In this document: in pieces, positions 7,336 through 16,469 of the stretch | How positions within the stretch are numbered: position 1 is the stretch's first letter | How the letters are laid out: each line of letters begins with the position of its first letter | NCBI GenBank assembly: GCA_958296175.1 | Contig: OY282448.1 | Span: 1,860,472-1,924,471, forward strand | Direction of reading: 5' to 3' | Source of the DNA: an uncultured Chloroflexota bacterium | GTDB lineage: Bacteria; Chloroflexota; UBA11872 | Length of the DNA stretch: 64,000 bases | Made by a program: the position numbers and the translations under genes | The notes under the pieces: model-generated | What the model saw: the letters and a program-made list of their open reading frames with translations, nothing else | Told to the model about the DNA's origin: nothing | Databases searched by the model: none

Positions 7336-9861
7336 ATGGGGGACTACGAAGCGTTGAGCGTGATCGGCCTCTGCAACGCGCCGGCTGGGGTGTTGGGGGA
7401 GGACGGGGCGCGGCACTTGGGGGCGCAGGTCTACCGCGGTGCGCCGTTTCAGGTGGGCGATGCCGAGCGCGGGCTGCTGGCGCTGCTGGGCGAGGGCGGC
7501 CACCGGGCGCCGGTCAGGCTGGACGTCGGGCGAACCGTTCGCACGCTGGTGTTTGCGCACGTGTTGCTCGACACCGAGCTGCACCGCGGCGGCGTGCCTG
7601 GGGAAACCGCGGCGACCTACGTGGTGCGCTACGCGGACGGCGTCGAAACGGAGCTGCCGATCCGCGAGCGGTTCGAGACCGGCTGGTTCACGGGGTCGCA
7701 GGACATGATTTCGGACGTGCGTTCGCCCGGCGCGCCGTTTGCGGCCATGCCGGACGTGGACGACGAGCTGCTGCCGCGCGGCATGGCTGCGCGCGGGCAT
7801 ATGGGGCGCGCGCTGACCGAGGTGACGGGCGGCGTGGCGGCGGCGGCGTTCTATCTGTGGCCCTGGCGCAATCCGCGGCCCGAGACGGCCGTCCAGCACC
7901 TCGAATTGCGGCCTACGGCGCGGCGGCTGATCGTGGGCGGCGTTTGTCTGGGGCAGGCGGACGAAGACCCGCTGCGCCGCACGGCCCGCCGCGGCGTGCT
8001 GATCGAGCTGCCCGACCCGGCGGACGCCGACGCGCCCTTCGACCTGGAGGTGTCGGTGGAGCGCGGCATCGCTGCATATCCGCAGCCGCTGCCGCGCGAC
8101 CCCGCCGCGTTCTTGACGTCCGACACGGCTGGCTGGGGCGAACCGCGCAATCCCGCCAACAGCCCGGCCTACACGGAAGTGGCCGGCGCGCCCTCGGCGC
8201 GCATCACCGTGGCGCGCGCGGGCGCCGACCTGGGCTCGGCGCGCATGGCGGATCTGGAGGGCGGCGCGCCGCTGGCGGCCTCGCCGCGCCTGCGCCTGCG
8301 CCTGGCCGAGGCGGGCCGCAACTGGGTGCATACGCGCGTGGTCGACGACGCCACCGGCAAGCCCATGGCCTGCCGCGTGCACTTTCGCTCGCCGGAGGGC
8401 ATCCCCTATCAGCCGCACGGCCACCACAGCCACCTCAACGCCGGCGAAGACACCTGGCACACCGACGTGGGCGGCGACCTGCGGCTGGACCAGGCCACCT
8501 ACGCCTACATCGACGGCGCCTGCCAGGGCTGGCTGCCGGTGGGCTCGGTGCTGGTGGACGTTGCCTGCGGGTTCGAATACGAGCCGCTGCGCTGTCAAGT
8601 TGACATAAAACGCGGGCAGCGTGAGCTGGAACTGCGCCTGCGGCGCTGGACCGACGCCAACGCCGACGGCTGGTATTCCGGCGATACGCACGTGCATTTC
8701 CTCTCCAGCGACGGCGCCAACCTGGAAGCCGCCGGCGAAGGGTTGAACGTCGTCAACGTGCTGGCCTCGCAATGGGGCCAGCTTTTTACCAACACCGAAG
8801 ACTTCATCGGCCGCCCGCGCGTGTCCGACGACGGCCGCACGATCGTCTACGTGACGCAGGAAAACCGGCAGCACTTTCTGGGGCACCTGACGCTGCTCGG
8901 CTTGAAGGAGCCGATCATGCCCTGGTGCTCGGACGGCCCTGGCGAAGCCGAAATCGGCGGGTCGCTGGAGACCACGCTGTCGCACTGGGCCGACGCTACG
9001 CGCGCGCAAGGCGGCACGGTGGTGATTCCCCACCTGCCCAGTCCCAACGGGGAGCCGGCCGCGCTGATTGCCACGGGCCGCGCCGACGCCGTGGAGATGC
9101 TGCGGCAACAGCCGTTTCAGCACATGGAGTACTACCGCTATCTCAACGGCGGCTACCGGCTGCCGCTGGTGGGCGGCACCGACAAGATGTCGTCCGACGT
9201 GCCGGTGGGGCTCTACCGCACCTACGTGCGCATCCCCGGCGCCGAAGGCTTCGACTACGACGCGTGGTGCCGCCACATGGCCGCCGGCCGCACGGTGCTC
9301 AGCGGCGGCCCGCTGATCTGGCTGACGGTGGACGGCCACGAGATTGGCGACACCGCGCGCCTGCCCGACGGCGGAGGCACGGTGACTGTCGAGGCGCGCG
9401 CCGAGTCGATCTTGCCCATCCACACCCTGCAAATCGTGCAGGAAGGCGAGATCGCGGCCGAATCGAGCGACGCCGCCGGGGCGCGCCGCCTGGAGTTGAC
9501 GGCGGACGTGCGCGTGAGCGGCAACTCATGGATCGCCGCGCGCTGCGGCGGCCCCACCTATTTCGACGCCCCCATGCACCACGACGGCTGGCACCGCCGG
9601 CGGTTCGCGCACACCTCGCCGGTGTATGTGGCCGTGGGCGGCGGCGACTGGTGGATGTGGAACGACGAGACGGCGAGCTACATGCTGACGCTGGTCGACG
9701 GCGCCCTGCGCTACGTCCGCGAACGCAGCACGCAATACCCGCCCGGCCACGCCACCCACCACCACGGCGAGGCCGACCACCTGGCCTATCTGGAACAGCC
9801 GTTCCACCAGGCGCGCCAAGCCATCCACCAACGCATGCACGAGCTGGGGATTCCGCACTAG
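7336..9861 (+). CDS. CehA/McbA-type PHP-fold metallohydrolase
   Basis: An 841-residue cytoplasmic-looking protein. The centre carries DTHVHF near residues 450-455, the metal-binding opening of the PHP/amidohydrolase-like fold seen in CehA/McbA esterases. Further His and Asp residues follow in a C-terminal TIM-barrel-like half (VVIPHLP, GGTDKM). The N-terminal 430 residues look like beta-rich accessory domains. Members of this family hydrolyse small esters and carbamates, but most have no known substrate. ATG 7336 is preceded by GGGGAG at 7324-7329. A GTG three bases earlier is also possible. The gene stands alone, divergent from the restriction gene across a 290-bp spacer in which I see no clear promoter. 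A strong hairpin follows the stop. Confidence 0.7.
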   Translation: MGDYEALSVIGLCNAPAGVLGEDGARHLGAQVYRGAPFQVGDAERGLLALLGEGGHRAPVRLDVGRTVRTLVFAHVLLDTELHRGGVPGETAATYVVRYADGVETELPIRERFETGWFTGSQDMISDVRSPGAPFAAMPDVDDELLPRGMAARGHMGRALTEVTGGVAAAAFYLWPWRNPRPETAVQHLELRPTARRLIVGGVCLGQADEDPLRRTARRGVLIELPDPADADAPFDLEVSVERGIAAYPQPLPRDPAAFLTSDTAGWGEPRNPANSPAYTEVAGAPSARITVARAGADLGSARMADLEGGAPLAASPRLRLRLAEAGRNWVHTRVVDDATGKPMACRVHFRSPEGIPYQPHGHHSHLNAGEDTWHTDVGGDLRLDQATYAYIDGACQGWLPVGSVLVDVACGFEYEPLRCQVDIKRGQRELELRLRRWTDANADGWYSGDTHVHFLSSDGANLEAAGEGLNVVNVLASQWGQLFTNTEDFIGRPRVSDDGRTIVYVTQENRQHFLGHLTLLGLKEPIMPWCSDGPGEAEIGGSLETTLSHWADATRAQGGTVVIPHLPSPNGEPAALIATGRADAVEMLRQQPFQHMEYYRYLNGGYRLPLVGGTDKMSSDVPVGLYRTYVRIPGAEGFDYDAWCRHMAAGRTVLSGGPLIWLTVDGHEIGDTARLPDGGGTVTVEARAESILPIHTLQIVQEGEIAAESSDAAGARRLELTADVRVSGNSWIAARCGGPTYFDAPMHHDGWHRRRFAHTSPVYVAVGGGDWWMWNDETASYMLTLVDGALRYVRERSTQYPPGHATHHHGEADHLAYLEQPFHQARQAIHQRMHELGIPH

Positions 9862-9869
9862 ACGGCAGC

Positions 9870-9901
9870 GCCGCCCTGGGCAGAGGGATGCCCGGGGCGG
9901 C
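9870..9901 (+). terminator. Hairpin after the metallohydrolase gene
   Basis: A 13-bp stem with one G-T type mismatch (GCCGCCCTGGGCA at 9870-9882 pairing with 9889-9901) and a 6-base loop starts 8 bases after the stop codon at 9861. No U-tract follows, which is common for hairpin terminators in GC-rich genomes. Confidence 0.5.
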
Positions 9902-9930
9902 TCGGTGACGCTGCGGGTCGGACCGCGCCC

Positions 9931-10165
9931 GGGCGCGGCCCGCGTGGGCGGCGCTCCCGCGTGGGCGGGACTGCCAGGGACATTCCCGCCCAGTCGATGC
10001 GCGGCACGCGGTGCCCCGCGTGCGTGCGGGCCTGCCGGCTTGAGAGAGGCGCGAGCGAGGCCGTCGGAGCGGCGTCCCACGTGCGTGCGGGCCTGCCGGA
10101 TTCCGACCTCGATATCGCGCCGCAGCTCTACGGCGCCCCGCGTGCGTGGGCGGGACTGCCCGGGT
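9931..10165. repeat. Degenerate 60-bp-period repeat region
   Basis: Four copies of a GC-rich motif approximating CCGCGTGCGTGCGGGCCTGCC start near 9951, 10011, 10072 and 10133, giving a period of 60-61 bp. The sequence between copies is not conserved. The region fills the 328-bp gap between two convergent genes and holds no plausible open frame. Confidence 0.6.
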
Positions 10166-10189
10166 GAGGCCGGTGGCGGACGGTGCGCG

Positions 10190-11641
10190 TTAGCGGTCCG
10201 ACAACGCTGCGAGATCCGTGGCGGCGTTCAGCAGCACGTCGCGCACTGGCAGGCTCTCCAGCACGATGCCGGCGTCGATGGCGTTGGTCAGCACGCTCCG
10301 CTCGCGCCGCGACAACTGGATGTACGACGCGCGCGGCATGAGGTCCGCCAGCATCTGAACCTCCTCGGGCAGCAGGCCGGGCGCCATGGCGCCCAGCTCC
10401 TGGGGCGTGGACGTGACGGCCGGCACGAAGGCCACGCGCCGCAGCGCGCGTTCCAGCGCGCGCATGGCGTCATACGCCGCCGTGGGTTCCGGCGCCGCGG
10501 CCGATACGCCAATCATCGTCCAGACGTCGGCCGGGGCGCCGCCGCCGAACGACGGAAACGGCAGCAACACCTGGTTGGGGAACGGCTCGGCGCGCAGCCA
10601 GGCGTACCCCGTGCCCTGGATGGATTCGCCCCACATGCCGATGCTGCCCTCGGTGTAGGTGAGCCACACGCGGTTGCCGGAGCGTTCGGGCTTCGGCGCA
10701 AATCCGTACACGTGCGCCATGTCATGGAAGAACTGCACGACCTCCAGCGCCTCGGCGCTGCGGAGCGTCTGGAACGTCCCGTCGCCGCCGCGCAGGTTGC
10801 CCAGCGCCGCCTGCATGAACACGTACGCCGGCGGCCAGCTCGCATAGTCGCCGCCCGGCCCCGGCCGCGGGTCGACCTGGAGCAGGAACCCCAGGCCGTG
10901 CTCGCGTCCTTCCACCGAGGGGCCGCCCTGCATCGCCAGCCCCGCCTGCAGAAAGGCCTCGCGGTCGAAGGTCTGGCGGTCCGGCGTCTCGATCCCGGAT
11001 TCGGCGGCCAGGTCGCGGTTGAACACGATGGTCCAGGGCGCCACGGCAACCGGCAGGGCGTACTGCACGCCGTCGCGCGCGCCGGTGTCGAGCACTCCCG
11101 GCCAGAAGGCGCCGCGGTCGAACTCGGCATCGGACTGCAGATGCGAATCGAGCGGCAGCAGCCGTTCGGCCGCCAACAGGTCGGGCAGATCGTGCGCGTG
11201 AAACATCACCAGCTCTGGCCCGGACCCAGGCAGCGCGTCGAGGCGCGCGGACAAGCTGTAATCGCGCTTGAACACGTCGGCAATCGAGCGGCTCTCGTAG
11301 CGGTAGCGCCGTTCGGAGGCGGCCGAGGCGGCAAGCCCCGCCGACAACAGCAGCGGTTCGATGCCAAAACCCCAGACGCTGTCCGGCAGCGCGGGAAACG
11401 CCACGGTCACCGGCTGCTGAGCGCCGGGCGCCGGGATGCCGCGCGTGTCGCGCGGGGCCGCCTCGGTTACCTCGGCCGCAACGGCCCGCGCCTGCGCCGC
11501 CTGGCTCGGCGTGGGCGGCTTCGGCAGGCCCTCGGGCAGCGCAGGTTCGGACTCGCCGCAGGCGGCCAACGCTGCTGCGCCGAAGCCGGCCGCGCCGGCC
11601 GCGAGCAGCCGACGGCGTGAGATCGGCGTCCAGCCGCGCAC
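10190..11641 (-). CDS. ABC-type extracellular solute-binding lipoprotein
   Basis: About 483 residues. The N-terminus ISRRRLL followed by a hydrophobic stretch and LAAC (Cys about 28) is a twin-arginine signal with a lipobox, so the folded protein is exported by Tat and lipid-anchored outside. The body resembles family 1 sugar-binding proteins. Start GTG 11641 is preferred because it follows GGAAAG and leaves the twin-arginine motif near the N-terminus. The longer frame to 11758 would overlap the DUF488 gene. No permease or ATPase genes are adjacent, so its transporter must be elsewhere. It is the last gene of a same-strand run from 14495, 32 bp after the second DUF488 gene, but a functional tie is not evident. 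Confidence 0.8.
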   Translation of the reverse strand: MRGWTPISRRRLLAAGAAGFGAAALAACGESEPALPEGLPKPPTPSQAAQARAVAAEVTEAAPRDTRGIPAPGAQQPVTVAFPALPDSVWGFGIEPLLLSAGLAASAASERRYRYESRSIADVFKRDYSLSARLDALPGSGPELVMFHAHDLPDLLAAERLLPLDSHLQSDAEFDRGAFWPGVLDTGARDGVQYALPVAVAPWTIVFNRDLAAESGIETPDRQTFDREAFLQAGLAMQGGPSVEGREHGLGFLLQVDPRPGPGGDYASWPPAYVFMQAALGNLRGGDGTFQTLRSAEALEVVQFFHDMAHVYGFAPKPERSGNRVWLTYTEGSIGMWGESIQGTGYAWLRAEPFPNQVLLPFPSFGGGAPADVWTMIGVSAAAPEPTAAYDAMRALERALRRVAFVPAVTSTPQELGAMAPGLLPEEVQMLADLMPRASYIQLSRRERSVLTNAIDAGIVLESLPVRDVLLNAATDLAALSDR

Positions 11642-11673
11642 GTCTTTCCGCGGCGGCGCATCCGCGGGCAAAG

Positions 11674-12123
11674 CTATGCCCCGTCCGTTCCCAGGTGGAC
11701 GATCTCGACGCCGCCCCAATGGTCGTTGAGATACTCCGCCACCAGCCGCCGGTGGCACTGGTGCGGCTGATCCTCGCTGCAGAGCAGGCAGCCGCCGTCC
11801 ACTACCTCCGTGGGAACGGTGTCTTCGATGCGCCGCTCCCGCATCAGGTCCAGAAACCGCGCCTCGTAGGCCGCCCAGTCGCAGCGCTTCTTGCGGTAGT
11901 CGTCCAGTAGATCGTTCGTCGGAGCAAGGTCGGGCGCGTGCACGTAGTCGACGCCGCAGATTTCTTGCAGGAAATAGCGCAGGTCGTCTCGTTTGGCGAA
12001 CCCGGCCAGCTGCGAGACGTTGTTGAGCCGCACGTCCACCACGCGCTCGACGCCCGCATCCGCCAGCAGCCGGAAGAACCGCTGCGCCGATTTCTTGGTG
12101 AACCCGATGGTGAAGAGGTTCAT
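11674..12123 (-). CDS. DUF488 family protein (short form)
   Basis: 149 residues. The opening NLFTIGFTKKSAQRFF and the later VVDVRLN strand are typical of DUF488. The C-terminal CLLCSEDQPHQCHRR is the family's conserved Cys/His signature (CxxxE..xCHR), which suggests metal or nucleotide binding. The biochemical role of DUF488 is unsettled. It lies 7 bp downstream of a second, longer DUF488 gene, and both follow the dual-OB-like gene in one tight run. The two paralogues are quite diverged, so they probably have distinct roles rather than being a recent duplication. Confidence 0.8.
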   Translation of the reverse strand: MNLFTIGFTKKSAQRFFRLLADAGVERVVDVRLNNVSQLAGFAKRDDLRYFLQEICGVDYVHAPDLAPTNDLLDDYRKKRCDWAAYEARFLDLMRERRIEDTVPTEVVDGGCLLCSEDQPHQCHRRLVAEYLNDHWGGVEIVHLGTDGA

Positions 12124-12130
12124 CCAGGCG

Positions 12131-12781
12131 TTAGGTCACCGCAGCGACAGGCGCCCTGTTCCGGTTCCTCGTGCGGTCGACGTGATAGGCGACTTTGCCT
12201 TCCTGCAGGAGCAGCCCTTCGTGCAGCAGGTCGCTGCGCGAGCGGAAGAGGTCGGTCTGCGGCAGCCCCACCAGGTCGAGCAACCGGCTCATGGCCGCCT
12301 CGTGGGACTCCAGCTGTCCGTTGGTGTGGATATGGCGCACGGCAATGCCGCGCTCGGCCAGCACCCGCGCGACCAGCAGGGTGCGGTGGCATCGCAGCGG
12401 CTCGCCTTCCGCGCACATCAGGGCAATGTGGTAGCGCGACGCGCCGGCCGCGACTCGATCGACCCCGCGGCGAAAAGCATCGGTTCCTGCCAGAAGTTCG
12501 TACTTGACGCGCCCGTCGACATAGCACGCCGGATCCTTCGAACGGGCGCCAAGCTCGCGGCCCAGAAAGATGTAGGCGATACCCCGCGCTTGCAAGGCGC
12601 GCTTGATGCACTCGAGATTGAAGGCCGGGTTGAACTTGCTGTACGGCGTCGTGCGCACGTCAGCCACCGCCGTCACCCCGTACTGCTCCAGCAGCTCGAT
12701 GAACCGCTCCGCCGTGTGGGCCGAGTGCCCCACGGTCAGGACGGGAAAGGTCTTCGGGCTCATCGCGGTCTCCAGGCTCAT
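12131..12781 (-). CDS. DUF488 family protein (long form)
   Basis: 216 residues. It shows the canonical DUF488 order: VLTVGHSAHTAERFIELL, then VADVRTTPYSKFNPAFN, GRELGARS, and the signature LMCAEGEPLRCHR near residues 140-152. The start at 12781 overlaps the stop of the dual-OB-like gene (ATGA). An ATG at 12763 has a better Shine-Dalgarno (GGAG) and may be the true start. Overlap upstream and a 7-bp gap downstream indicate one transcript with both neighbours. The family is often found beside nucleic-acid-related genes. Function here is not known. Confidence 0.85.
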   Translation of the reverse strand: MSLETAMSPKTFPVLTVGHSAHTAERFIELLEQYGVTAVADVRTTPYSKFNPAFNLECIKRALQARGIAYIFLGRELGARSKDPACYVDGRVKYELLAGTDAFRRGVDRVAAGASRYHIALMCAEGEPLRCHRTLLVARVLAERGIAVRHIHTNGQLESHEAAMSRLLDLVGLPQTDLFRSRSDLLHEGLLLQEGKVAYHVDRTRNRNRAPVAAVT

Positions 12782-13527
12782 CGCGGCCCGCCGTGCAAAG
12801 CGCCGCGCCCGGCATCGCGCCCCGCGGCGCTCCCGGCCTGGAAGACGGCGGCGATGAGCTTGTAACAGAACCGGTCTTTGAAAACGCCGCCCAGGCTAAT
12901 GGTCAGGTAGCTGTCGCCCACCGCATACTCGCCGTCATCTTTCAACCTGAATATTCTACTGCATTCGGGGTCGGTCACGCTCAGGTTGTGTTCGACGCCC
13001 GCGTGCACAAAGCGCCCGTGCACACGGATGTGGCCGCGATTTTCGAAGACCTCGATCTGCAGGTCAGGCGCATGGACGAGCCGCAGCGAGTCGGCCAGGT
13101 GTCGTGCGCGGTCCTCCGGCACTCGGTTGTTCAGGCCTGTGCTGCTGCTGAATCCGTCGTCCCACAGCGGCGCCTCCGGGTCTTGCAGGGAGGCAAGGCT
13201 GCGCCAGGGCAGAGTTCCGACCTTGACCCAGCGGCGCGCGGGATCGAGCAGCCAGTTTTCCCGTTGGTGGCCGGACGACGTCGGTTCGAGCAGCGGCACG
13301 TCCATCACGTCGAGGAGTTTTGGCTGCCGGCCGTTGCGGTAGGCGATCGCGTCTGTCGAAACCGACGGGTCGGCACCCCCGCTGACCGGGCGCACCCAGC
13401 CGCCGCCGCCCAACTCGCGTCCGGCCACGCAGCGGCCGCCCGGTTTGTGCGAGTTGGCCAGACACACCAGCCGCTTCGTGATCGAAGGGCGCTGGCCGCG
13501 GCTGGACCACGCGTCGATTTTCCGCAT
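12778..13527 (-). CDS. Putative dual-OB-domain protein
   Basis: 249 residues. The N-terminal part (TKRLVCLANSHKPGGRCVAGREL..WVRPVS) matches my recollection of the dual OB-containing domain, a nucleic-acid-binding-like module that opens with a short strand, a Cys, and a Gly-rich turn into a WxRPVS motif. The rest is beta-rich, ending with YLTISLGGVFKDRFCYKLIAAVF. It has no signal or membrane helix. It overlaps the long DUF488 gene by 4 bp and starts 8 bp after the aldo/keto reductase stop. The pairing with two DUF488 genes suggests the three proteins act together. A role in nucleic-acid sensing or modification is inference from the fold. Confidence 0.6.
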   Translation of the reverse strand: MRKIDAWSSRGQRPSITKRLVCLANSHKPGGRCVAGRELGGGGWVRPVSGGADPSVSTDAIAYRNGRQPKLLDVMDVPLLEPTSSGHQRENWLLDPARRWVKVGTLPWRSLASLQDPEAPLWDDGFSSSTGLNNRVPEDRARHLADSLRLVHAPDLQIEVFENRGHIRVHGRFVHAGVEHNLSVTDPECSRIFRLKDDGEYAVGDSYLTISLGGVFKDRFCYKLIAAVFQAGSAAGRDAGRGALHGGPR

Positions 13528-13535
13528 GGTGGATG

Positions 13536-14495
13536 TTACACGTGTCCAAAGCCTGTTCGGTACAGCTCCCGCACGCGCGCCGCGGCTGCGGCCGCGAGAG
13601 GGGTGCCCGAGGCATGGACGTTCTGATCCACCTCATGTGGGTGCATCATGCCGGCCACCACCGAGGCCACCGCCTCGTGCGCCAGCACGAACGCGAGCGC
13701 GCCTTCCGCCATCGAGCGCACGCCGGGTTCGTCTGCCAGGAAGCGCAGGCGTTCGGCATGTGCCAGCGTGCGGAGGTACGTCTCGCGCGGCATCACGCCG
13801 CGCTTGTCGTTGCTGGCAAAGGTCGTGTCGGCGGTCAGCGTGCCGGTCAGAAATCCCGAGGCCAGCGGCACGCGCGCAAAGATGCTCACGCCGTTGGCCA
13901 GCGCGGCCGGGAAAAGCTCCGCGGCCGGTTCCTGGTCGAGGCAGTTGAAGGTCGTCATCAGCGAAGCGATCTGGTTCTCGCGGATGGCCTTCAAGCCGTC
14001 GGCCATGGAACCGAGCGCCACCCCGTAGTGCCGGACCTTGCCGGCCGCTTGCAGTTCCTCCATCGCGCCAAAGGCTTCGTCCCATTCGTGATGCTCGGGC
14101 GGGCGGTGCATTTGGTAGAAGTCGATCGTGTCCCGCCGCAGCCGGCCCAGGCTCAGGTCGCATTCCTCCAGGATTGCGTCGCGGGACAGGTTGTGCACCG
14201 GCCCGGGGCGCCCCTCCACGATGTGCCCGTCCGTGTCCATAGGGAACGCGACCTTGGTGGCGATGATCACGTCGTCCATGCCCGCGAATGCCTGCCCCAA
14301 CAGCTCCTCGCTGCGCCCGGGGCCGTAGACGTTGGCCGTGTCGTAGAAGGTGATGCCCTGGTCGTAGGCGTGCCGCAGCACGGCCAGCGCGTCCTCGTCG
14401 GAGATGTCGCCCCACTCCATGCCGCCCAGCTCCCAGGTCCCAAAGCCCACCTCCGAAACCTGAATGCCGGTGTTGCCAACCTCGCGATACTTCAT
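13536..14495 (-). CDS. Aldo/keto reductase
   Basis: 319 residues, a full-length (alpha/beta)8 aldo/keto reductase using NADPH to interconvert carbonyls and alcohols. The catalytic tetrad is visible: Asp52 and Tyr57 (FYDTANVYG), Lys81 (ATKVAF) and His130 (FYQMHRPP). It resembles the YghZ/Kv-beta-like bacterial group that often acts on sugar-derived or lactaldehyde substrates. It heads a same-strand run with only 8 bp to the dual-OB-like gene, but may be an unrelated promoter-proximal neighbour. It is divergent from the CocE-type gene across a 198-bp spacer. Confidence 0.9.
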   Translation of the reverse strand: MKYREVGNTGIQVSEVGFGTWELGGMEWGDISDEDALAVLRHAYDQGITFYDTANVYGPGRSEELLGQAFAGMDDVIIATKVAFPMDTDGHIVEGRPGPVHNLSRDAILEECDLSLGRLRRDTIDFYQMHRPPEHHEWDEAFGAMEELQAAGKVRHYGVALGSMADGLKAIRENQIASLMTTFNCLDQEPAAELFPAALANGVSIFARVPLASGFLTGTLTADTTFASNDKRGVMPRETYLRTLAHAERLRFLADEPGVRSMAEGALAFVLAHEAVASVVAGMMHPHEVDQNVHASGTPLAAAAAARVRELYRTGFGHV

Positions 14496-14693
14496 GCGTC
14501 TGTCCCGCGTGACGGAGTCCTGCCGCCCCCAGTTTCGGCGCTGCCGCGCGGTCTGTCACGGCGCGGCGGGCCGAGGTGGATGCCGTGCTGCCGGCCGTGC
14601 GGCTGCGGCTGGCGCGCCCGAACGCACGCATCCGCAGGGCGCCGACGGTCCGCGCGCCTATGATGACGCTGTCTGCCCGCAAGGAACCTCGCC

Positions 14694-16403
14694 ATGCCCG
14701 GGCCGAGCGCCGTTCAGGTTCGAATCGATCAGCGCGTGCGCATGCGCGACGGCGTGCACTTGTCCGCCGACGTCTACCTGCCGCGCGGCGCAGGCGCTGC
14801 GCCAGGATCGCGCGTGCCCACCGTGCTGATCCGCACGCCGTACAACAACGCCTCGACCCAGAACATCCGCAAAGCCCGGGCGCTGGCCGACGCCGGGTAC
14901 GCCTGCGTGCTGCAGGACGTGCGCGGGCGCTGGGACTCGGACGGCGCCTGGACGCCGTTCACGGCCGAACCCGAGGACGGCTACGACACGCAAGCCTGGG
15001 TCGCCGCGCAGCCCTGGAGCAACGGGCGCATCGGCATGTCCGGCCGCTCGTATCTTGGCGCGGTGCAGTGGCTGAGCGCGTCGCGGGCCAACCCGCACCT
15101 GACCTGTCTGGCGCCGCAGTCCATCTGCGTGGATTACCTGACCGGCCTGGTGCGGCCTGGCGGCGCGTTTCAGCTGGGCGTGCTGGTGAACTGGGGATTG
15201 CGCGTGGCCGGCCGCACGGCGCAGACCATCGACTTCGAGAACTGGACCGAGCTATGCCGCACCTTGCCGCTGGACGACATCCCGCGGCGGGCGGGGCGCG
15301 ACCTGGCCTTCTGGCGCGACTGGCTGCACCTGCCGGCCGCCGACCCCTACTGGGCCTCCATCGACACGCGCCCCCACTGGGGTTCGATCACCGCGCCGGC
15401 GTTCGTGATGGGCGGGTGGTACGACCTGTACGCCCCGCAAGCGTTCGACCAGGTCAACGGCCTGCGCCGGCACGGCGGCTCGGCGGCGGCGCGGCAGTCG
15501 CGGCTCATCATGGGACCCTGGCCGCACCATTTGGGCAGCGACCTCGAAAGTTCTCCGCGCACCGGCGATATCGACTTTGGCGCCCGCGCGGCGGTCAACG
15601 TGAACGCGTTGGAGCGCGCCTGGTTCGACCGTTGGCTCAAGGGCGGCGGCGCGAACGCTCCCGAGCCGCCCCCGCTGCGGCTGTTCGTGATGGGCGTCAA
15701 CCAGTGGCGCGACGAACGCGAATGGCCGCTGGCCCGCACCGACTGGCAACGCTGGCGCCTGCATTCGGGCGGCCAGGCCAATTCCGCGCGCGGCGACGGT
15801 GAGCTGTCCACGCATGCCCCAGGCGGCGAACCCGCCGACACGTTTGTCTACGACCCCAATTTCCCCGTGCAGACGCTCGGCGGCGCCAACTGCTGCTCGC
15901 CCCACATCGAGCCGTGGGGGCCATACGACCAGCGCCCGGTCGAGGCCCGCAGCGACGTGCTCTGCTACACCTCAGCGCCGCTGGAGGCCGACCTGGAAGT
16001 CGTCGGCCCGGTCACGCTCACCCTGTACGCCGCCACCGACGGCCTTGACACCGACTGGACCGCGAAGCTCGTTGACGTGTCGCCAACCGGCTATGCCATG
16101 AACCTGTGCGACGGTATCGTGCGCGCCCGCTACCGCCAGGGGCAGGACCGGGCGCAGCTGCTGACGCCCGGCGCGGTCGAGGCCTACGAGATCGACGTCG
16201 GCGTGACGGCCAACGTCTTCCGCCGCGGCCACCGCATCCGTCTGGAAGTGTCGTCGTCGAACTTTCCCCGCTTCGACCGCAACTTGAACACCGGCGCCGA
16301 CCCGGCCAGCGACGCCGAGATCCGGGTTGCGCGTCAGCGCGTCCTGCACGACCGCGCCCATCCCTCGCACCTGACGTTGCCGGTGATACCGCCGGGTTCC
16401 TAG
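14694..16403 (+). CDS. CocE/NonD family hydrolase (X-Pro dipeptidyl-peptidase fold)
   Basis: 569 residues. The N-terminal alpha/beta-hydrolase domain has the nucleophile in GRSYLG (Ser119), an Asp in GGWYDLYAPQAF and a His in GPWPHH. The C-terminal jelly-roll domain (about 360-569) is typical of CocE and S15 peptidases. Such enzymes cleave esters or amides, including cocaine-like esters and glutaryl-cephalosporins, but the natural substrate is unknown. The start ATG follows AAGGA. A TATGAT box at 14659-14664 might be part of its promoter, though no good -35 accompanies it. No signal peptide is seen. Confidence 0.88.
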   Translation: MPGPSAVQVRIDQRVRMRDGVHLSADVYLPRGAGAAPGSRVPTVLIRTPYNNASTQNIRKARALADAGYACVLQDVRGRWDSDGAWTPFTAEPEDGYDTQAWVAAQPWSNGRIGMSGRSYLGAVQWLSASRANPHLTCLAPQSICVDYLTGLVRPGGAFQLGVLVNWGLRVAGRTAQTIDFENWTELCRTLPLDDIPRRAGRDLAFWRDWLHLPAADPYWASIDTRPHWGSITAPAFVMGGWYDLYAPQAFDQVNGLRRHGGSAAARQSRLIMGPWPHHLGSDLESSPRTGDIDFGARAAVNVNALERAWFDRWLKGGGANAPEPPPLRLFVMGVNQWRDEREWPLARTDWQRWRLHSGGQANSARGDGELSTHAPGGEPADTFVYDPNFPVQTLGGANCCSPHIEPWGPYDQRPVEARSDVLCYTSAPLEADLEVVGPVTLTLYAATDGLDTDWTAKLVDVSPTGYAMNLCDGIVRARYRQGQDRAQLLTPGAVEAYEIDVGVTANVFRRGHRIRLEVSSSNFPRFDRNLNTGADPASDAEIRVARQRVLHDRAHPSHLTLPVIPPGS

Positions 16404-16469
16404 CCGCACCCCCGTCGGCGGCCCGAGGCCGGCGCAAGGCGCCGTGCGCGCGGCCCTCGGCGCGGCGCC

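Noticed and set aside
7291..9432. Minus-strand open frame of 713 codons opposite the metallohydrolase
   Set aside because: Shadow of the real plus-strand gene with DTHVHF. The composition is His/Arg/Ala-rich without any motif.
9931..10165. Possible CRISPR array because of regular spacing
   Set aside because: The repeated part is imperfect, the sequences between copies are not unique spacers of constant length beside an exact repeat, and no cas gene is present.
14700..14740. GGTTCGAATC resembling a tRNA T-arm
   Set aside because: It lies inside the CocE-type gene and no acceptor, D or anticodon stems can be paired around it.
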